Positions 31,593 to 34,394 of a stretch of 34,394 nt of DNA are shown here, in pieces. Positions within the stretch are counted from its first letter, which is position 1, and every line of letters begins with the position of its first letter. This stretch comes from an uncultured Eubacteriales bacterium (GTDB lineage Bacteria > Bacillota > Clostridia > Oscillospirales > CAG-382): positions 1-34,394 of the forward strand of contig URCT01000013.1 of assembly GCA_900546385.1 (NCBI GenBank), written 5' to 3'. The translations under genes were made by a program, and so were the position numbers. The notes below the pieces were generated by a model. The model was not told the DNA's origin, did not search any database, and saw only the letters and a program-made list of their open reading frames with translations.

Positions 31593-32201
31593 ATGACCAA
31601 AGAAACCAAATCAAATGCAGATGCCGGAAACGACGCGGTGGAAACCCTTGCCAAAGCGGCTGCTGCCAATGATAAATTTGCTTTTATCGAGCTTACCGGG
31701 ACGTTCTCGCCGTACATCAGCACGCTTGCCGGTTCTTTCGGTTTGCCCGAAAGCGAATACGATGATTTGTGCCAGGTCGGGCGCATTGCGCTGTACCGCG
31801 CGGTTTGCTCCTATAAGAGTGAGCGGTCTTGCTTTACGCCGTATGCCAAGGTGTGTATCAAAAACGCCATGACGTCGCTCATGCGTTCCTATCGCAGCGG
31901 AAACAAGCTGTCGAAAGACGGTGTGTCGCTCGACGATCCGGAAACGGCAAGCGTTTCGCCGATGGCCGACGGTTCCGAGATGCCGGAAAATGTGCTTTTG
32001 GCTGAGGAGTTTCTGCACGAGGTGGAAAAGATCATCCGTGAGGAGCTGTCCGAATCGGAACGTCAGGTGCTTCAATACAAGCTTTCGGGAATCGGCATTC
32101 CGGAAATTTCGGTTTTGACCGGCAAAAAAACAAAATCCGTGGAAAACACGCTGTTTCGTGCGCGAAAAAAGCTGAAAGCTCGGCTCAATGCGTTAAAATA
32201 G
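31593..32201 (+). CDS. Sigma-70 family RNA polymerase sigma factor
   Basis: The 202-residue protein has a sigma region 2 (DLCQVGRIALYRAVCSYKSE then FTPYAKVCIKNAM, about 58-95) and region 4 (LSESERQVLQYKLSGIGIPE then TKSVENTLFRARKKL, about 151-198), without regions 1.1 and 3 of a primary sigma. It is close in layout to SigH-like or small alternative sigma factors of Clostridia. No anti-sigma factor is adjacent. The start at 31593 has only a weak GAAAGAG site. The next gene encodes a small zinc-ribbon protein, and cotranscription is possible. Confidence 0.88.
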   Translation: MTKETKSNADAGNDAVETLAKAAAANDKFAFIELTGTFSPYISTLAGSFGLPESEYDDLCQVGRIALYRAVCSYKSERSCFTPYAKVCIKNAMTSLMRSYRSGNKLSKDGVSLDDPETASVSPMADGSEMPENVLLAEEFLHEVEKIIREELSESERQVLQYKLSGIGIPEISVLTGKKTKSVENTLFRARKKLKARLNALK

Positions 32202-32220
32202 TGGAAATTTCGCGTTTTTT

Positions 32221-32290
32221 CGGATATTGATATCCGTTCTGTATGCTTCTTCGTGAAACGATGCGAAAGCAGCATGGGTCGTCCCCATGC
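32221..32290 (+). other. Hairpins in the leader of the zinc-ribbon gene
   Basis: Two stem-loops lie between the sigma gene and the zinc-ribbon gene: CGGATA/TATCCG (32221-32226 with 32231-32236) and GCATGGG/CCCATGC (32272-32278 with 32284-32290, 5-nt loop). A GCTTC/GAAGC pairing may close the second part. I could not assign a known riboswitch class and saw no good promoter. Confidence 0.4.
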
Positions 32291-32334
32291 GGAAGCAAAA
32301 TACTTTTTTATTACTCAAAGCGAGGGAAAGACAA

Positions 32335-32613
32335 ATGTACGAAAACAAGACACTCATTTGTGAAGATTGCAAAAACGAATTCATCTTCACAGCCGAAGAG
32401 CAGGAATTCTACGCATCCAAGGGCTTCCAGAACGAGCCGAAGCGCTGCAAGGCTTGCCGCGATGCAAGAAAGAACGCTCAAAGACCGCAGAGAGAGTACT
32501 TCACCACCACTTGCGCAAGATGCGGCAAGGAAGCAAGAGTACCCTTCCAGCCGACCAGCGACAGACCTGTTTACTGCAGCGACTGCTTCGCAGCAATGAA
32601 GGAAGAACGGTAA
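32335..32613 (+). CDS. Small double zinc-ribbon protein
   Basis: The 92-residue protein has four CxxC pairs: C9/C12, C38/C41, C60/C63 and C81/C84, enough for two zinc sites. The sequence (FTAEEQEFYASKGFQNEP, VPFQPTSDRPVYCSDCF) matches the small clostridial zinc-ribbon family. The function is unknown; nucleic acid or protein binding is a guess. GAGGG lies 8 nt before the ATG. It is expressed in the same direction as the sigma factor. Confidence 0.88.
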   Translation: MYENKTLICEDCKNEFIFTAEEQEFYASKGFQNEPKRCKACRDARKNAQRPQREYFTTTCARCGKEARVPFQPTSDRPVYCSDCFAAMKEER

Positions 32614-32621
32614 TCAAGAAC

Positions 32622-32638
32622 CTGCAAACTCGAATCAG
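32622..32638. repeat. Relic of the palindromic repeat core
   Basis: CTGCAAACTCGAATCAG matches the loop and 3' arm of repeat unit 3 (541-558) with one base deleted. It begins 9 nt after the zinc-ribbon stop. The 5' palindrome arm is not intact. It may be a decayed copy, and chance similarity is possible for so short a match. Confidence 0.4.
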
Positions 32639-32743
32639 GGTTTTTATAGCTTGAATAATTCATACTTCCGTTTTCAACCGAAGTTTAATTTGCTTTTTCC
32701 CCCGAATGAGTTTGATCTCTGTTACTAAGCGGTTTGACCGCAC

Positions 32744-32777
32744 AAAAACGCCTCACGTGACAACGTGAGGCGTTTTT
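32744..32777. terminator. Bidirectional intrinsic terminator
   Basis: A perfect 15-bp stem (32744-32758 with 32763-32777) has loop GACA and T runs on both strands. It lies between the rightward zinc-ribbon gene and the leftward ABC transporter gene and can end both. A small GCGGT/ACCGC hairpin (32729-32741) adjoins it. 32614-32743 holds no gene. Confidence 0.93.
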
Positions 32778-32851
32778 TTATATTGTTTTGGCAAGGTGCA
32801 GCTCTTTGTGATTGGCACGCACGGACAAAACAAACGCTTTTAGACTCGTTC

Positions 32852-34394
32852 TTACGGATTTTGCGCTATTATCTCCACGGTTCTGCCGCCCAAGCTTTCA
32901 TAGATCCGGTGGGATATGGAAAGCACAGTGCGCCCTTCGGAGGCACGGCGAAGAGCTGCCAAAACGCGCGCTTCGGTCTCGGCATCCAGATTTGCGGTGA
33001 TCTCATCCAACAGCAGCACGGCCGGATTTGCCGCCGCGGCACGTGCGATGGATAAAAGCTGCCACTCGCCCTGCGAAAACAGCCCGTCCGTGCATACGGT
33101 GGCATAGCCGTCGGGAAGCGCGCAGACGGCGTCATGAATTCCGGCAAGCTTTGCGGCATTCAACGCCATGTCTTCGGTGATATTTGGGTCGGAAAGTGTA
33201 ATCTGCTCGAGCACGGTTCCCGGCACACGGGAAAACTGCTGCTCCACACAGCCGATACACGCGCGCCGCTCGCGGTCGGTAATGCTTGAAACATCCACGC
33301 CACCGATGGTAACCGTGCCGACTTCCGGCGCATACAGGCCAAGCAACAGCCGAAACACCGTGCTTTTCCCGGCTCCGGTTCGGCCGACAAGCGTGACCTG
33401 CTCGCCCTCTTTGACGGTCATGGAAAAGTCGCAGAGTACCGGCTTTTCGCCATAGCCGAAGGTGACATGGGCAAGCACGACATCGCCGCGTGCGGCAGTT
33501 CCACGTTCCGGTGCAGGCACACGCTCCGGCCTCTCAAGAAACGCATCGATGCGCTTGACGCCGGCCATGGCCGACTGAATGGTCTGGATTTCCATGCCAA
33601 GGCTTTCGATAGGCGCAAAAATGCGGGAAATATAGTTCATGACAGCGACCGACGTGCCGACCGACATTCCGAATAGCGTCAAAATCTCTGCCTTGCCGGA
33701 GGCGGAAAGCAGCATAACGATGCCGACAACGGCGGCGTTCAGCAAAAGCACCACCGGCGAATAAACCGCGTCATAAAAATTTGTCTTTTCGACAGCCGCA
33801 TAGCTTTCGCCGATGCGCCGGTCGTAGCTTCTCTCCATGTAGCCTTCCGCGCCGAGCGCACGGATGGTGCGCAGATTATGCAGGGTTTCCGGCACTTTGG
33901 CAGAAACGGCGGCAACGGCACGGCGGTTTTCCAACTGTGCGGAAAGCATTTTCTTCTGCACATGACGCGTGAAAACCGCAAAAAGCGGCAGAACCACAAC
34001 TAACACAAGCGCAAGCCCCGTGTTTTTCACAGCGATGACCGCCAAAATCGACAGAATCCGGCAGGCATCCGCCATCATGCTGATGATTCCGGAGGTAAAC
34101 AGAGCTTCCACCGTGTCCACATCGCCGGAGAACCGCGCGGCCACCTCGCCGGGGTTCTGGTCCACCAGCGTGCGTGCAGGCAGCTGCGTCAATTTGTGGG
34201 ACATCTCGGACCGCAGCGCGTGGGTCATCTTTTGCCCAAACAGCACCAGCAGACTTTCCTGCGCTGAGGACAGTACCCCCTCCAGCGCCAGGCTGGCAAA
34301 GTAGACAAGCACCGCCCAGATCGTCAGCGGCAGGCCCGCCGTCAGACTGTCGATGCAGCGTGCCAGCAGCAGCGGCGGCAGCAGCGAGGCCAGC
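32852..34394 (-). CDS. ABC transporter, fused permease-ATPase (5' end outside window)
   Basis: The frame is open to the window edge; the 5' end is missing. About 513 codons are visible. They cover most of an ABC exporter membrane domain (LRSEMSHKLTQLPARTLVDQ, NPGEVAARFSGDVDTVEALF) and a full ATPase: Walker A GRTGAGKST, Q-loop GCVEQQFSR, a degenerate signature FSQGEWQLL, Walker B AVLLLDEITANLD and H-loop SISHR. It likely acts as a homo- or heterodimeric exporter of lipids, peptides or drugs. The altered signature suggests one partner of a heterodimer. A GTG at 34312 could be mistaken for the start, but upstream codons continue in frame (LPLTIWAVLVYFA). Confidence 0.93.
   Translation of the reverse strand, partial: LASLLPPLLLARCIDSLTAGLPLTIWAVLVYFASLALEGVLSSAQESLLVLFGQKMTHALRSEMSHKLTQLPARTLVDQNPGEVAARFSGDVDTVEALFTSGIISMMADACRILSILAVIAVKNTGLALVLVVVLPLFAVFTRHVQKKMLSAQLENRRAVAAVSAKVPETLHNLRTIRALGAEGYMERSYDRRIGESYAAVEKTNFYDAVYSPVVLLLNAAVVGIVMLLSASGKAEILTLFGMSVGTSVAVMNYISRIFAPIESLGMEIQTIQSAMAGVKRIDAFLERPERVPAPERGTAARGDVVLAHVTFGYGEKPVLCDFSMTVKEGEQVTLVGRTGAGKSTVFRLLLGLYAPEVGTVTIGGVDVSSITDRERRACIGCVEQQFSRVPGTVLEQITLSDPNITEDMALNAAKLAGIHDAVCALPDGYATVCTDGLFSQGEWQLLSIARAAAANPAVLLLDEITANLDAETEARVLAALRRASEGRTVLSISHRIYESLGGRTVEIIAQNP

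Overview
The window looks like a chromosomal segment from an anaerobic, low-to-moderate GC Firmicute of the class Clostridia, probably Oscillospirales-like. This is inferred from gene content: RqcH, TrmK, a Nif3-like protein, YidC without an obvious lipobox, FtsEX next to a coiled-coil M23 hydrolase, a lysine riboswitch ahead of dapA, and the paired radical-SAM proteins TIGR03960/TIGR03936. Nearly all genes are housekeeping genes. No phage, plasmid, CRISPR array, rRNA or tRNA gene was found.

Layout. Positions 1-748 hold no convincing gene but contain an unusual run of back-to-back short perfect palindromes and 67-nt direct repeats, ending in a strong terminator. Positions 749-2442 are a leftward operon with its own promoter: a DivIVA-like coiled-coil protein, a lone Fe-S hydro-lyase beta subunit, and a PqqD-like protein. 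Positions 2503-7918 are a leftward operon read as DUF1858 protein, trmK, DUF4375-like protein, VanZ-like protein, Vat-like acetyltransferase, nif3-like, rqcH; the middle three genes separate trmK from nif3, which are often neighbours. Positions 8077-12245 hold the origin-type cluster rpmH-rnpA-yidD-yidC-jag followed by ilvE, with a strong promoter before rpmH and a terminator-like hairpin between rpmH and rnpA. Positions 12313-22775 are a long leftward array: prmA, rsmE, a membrane protein, a CdaR-type regulator, ftsE, ftsX, an M23 hydrolase, a CtpA-type protease, a CapA-like phosphoesterase and an AEC transporter, mostly concerned with the cell envelope and ribosome modification.

At 22747-22885 two promoters diverge. 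To the right, a lysine riboswitch (aptamer 22926-23090, terminator 23138-23162) controls dapA-dapB. The dapB terminator physically overlaps the promoter of the next operon, which encodes the two radical-SAM-associated proteins with a cytidine-deaminase-like gene between them, followed by mnmG. Between mnmG and an AraC-type regulator sits a compact cassette of about 515 bp: a four-helix-bundle (23S rRNA intervening-sequence family) gene enclosed by a bipartite inverted repeat. Then come an orphan sigma-70-type factor, a small double zinc-ribbon protein, a bidirectional terminator, and a leftward ABC transporter cut by the window edge.

The most noteworthy structures are the inverted-repeat-bounded four-helix-bundle cassette (29900-30414), the palindrome array (230-746), and the scattering of the usual origin-proximal genes.
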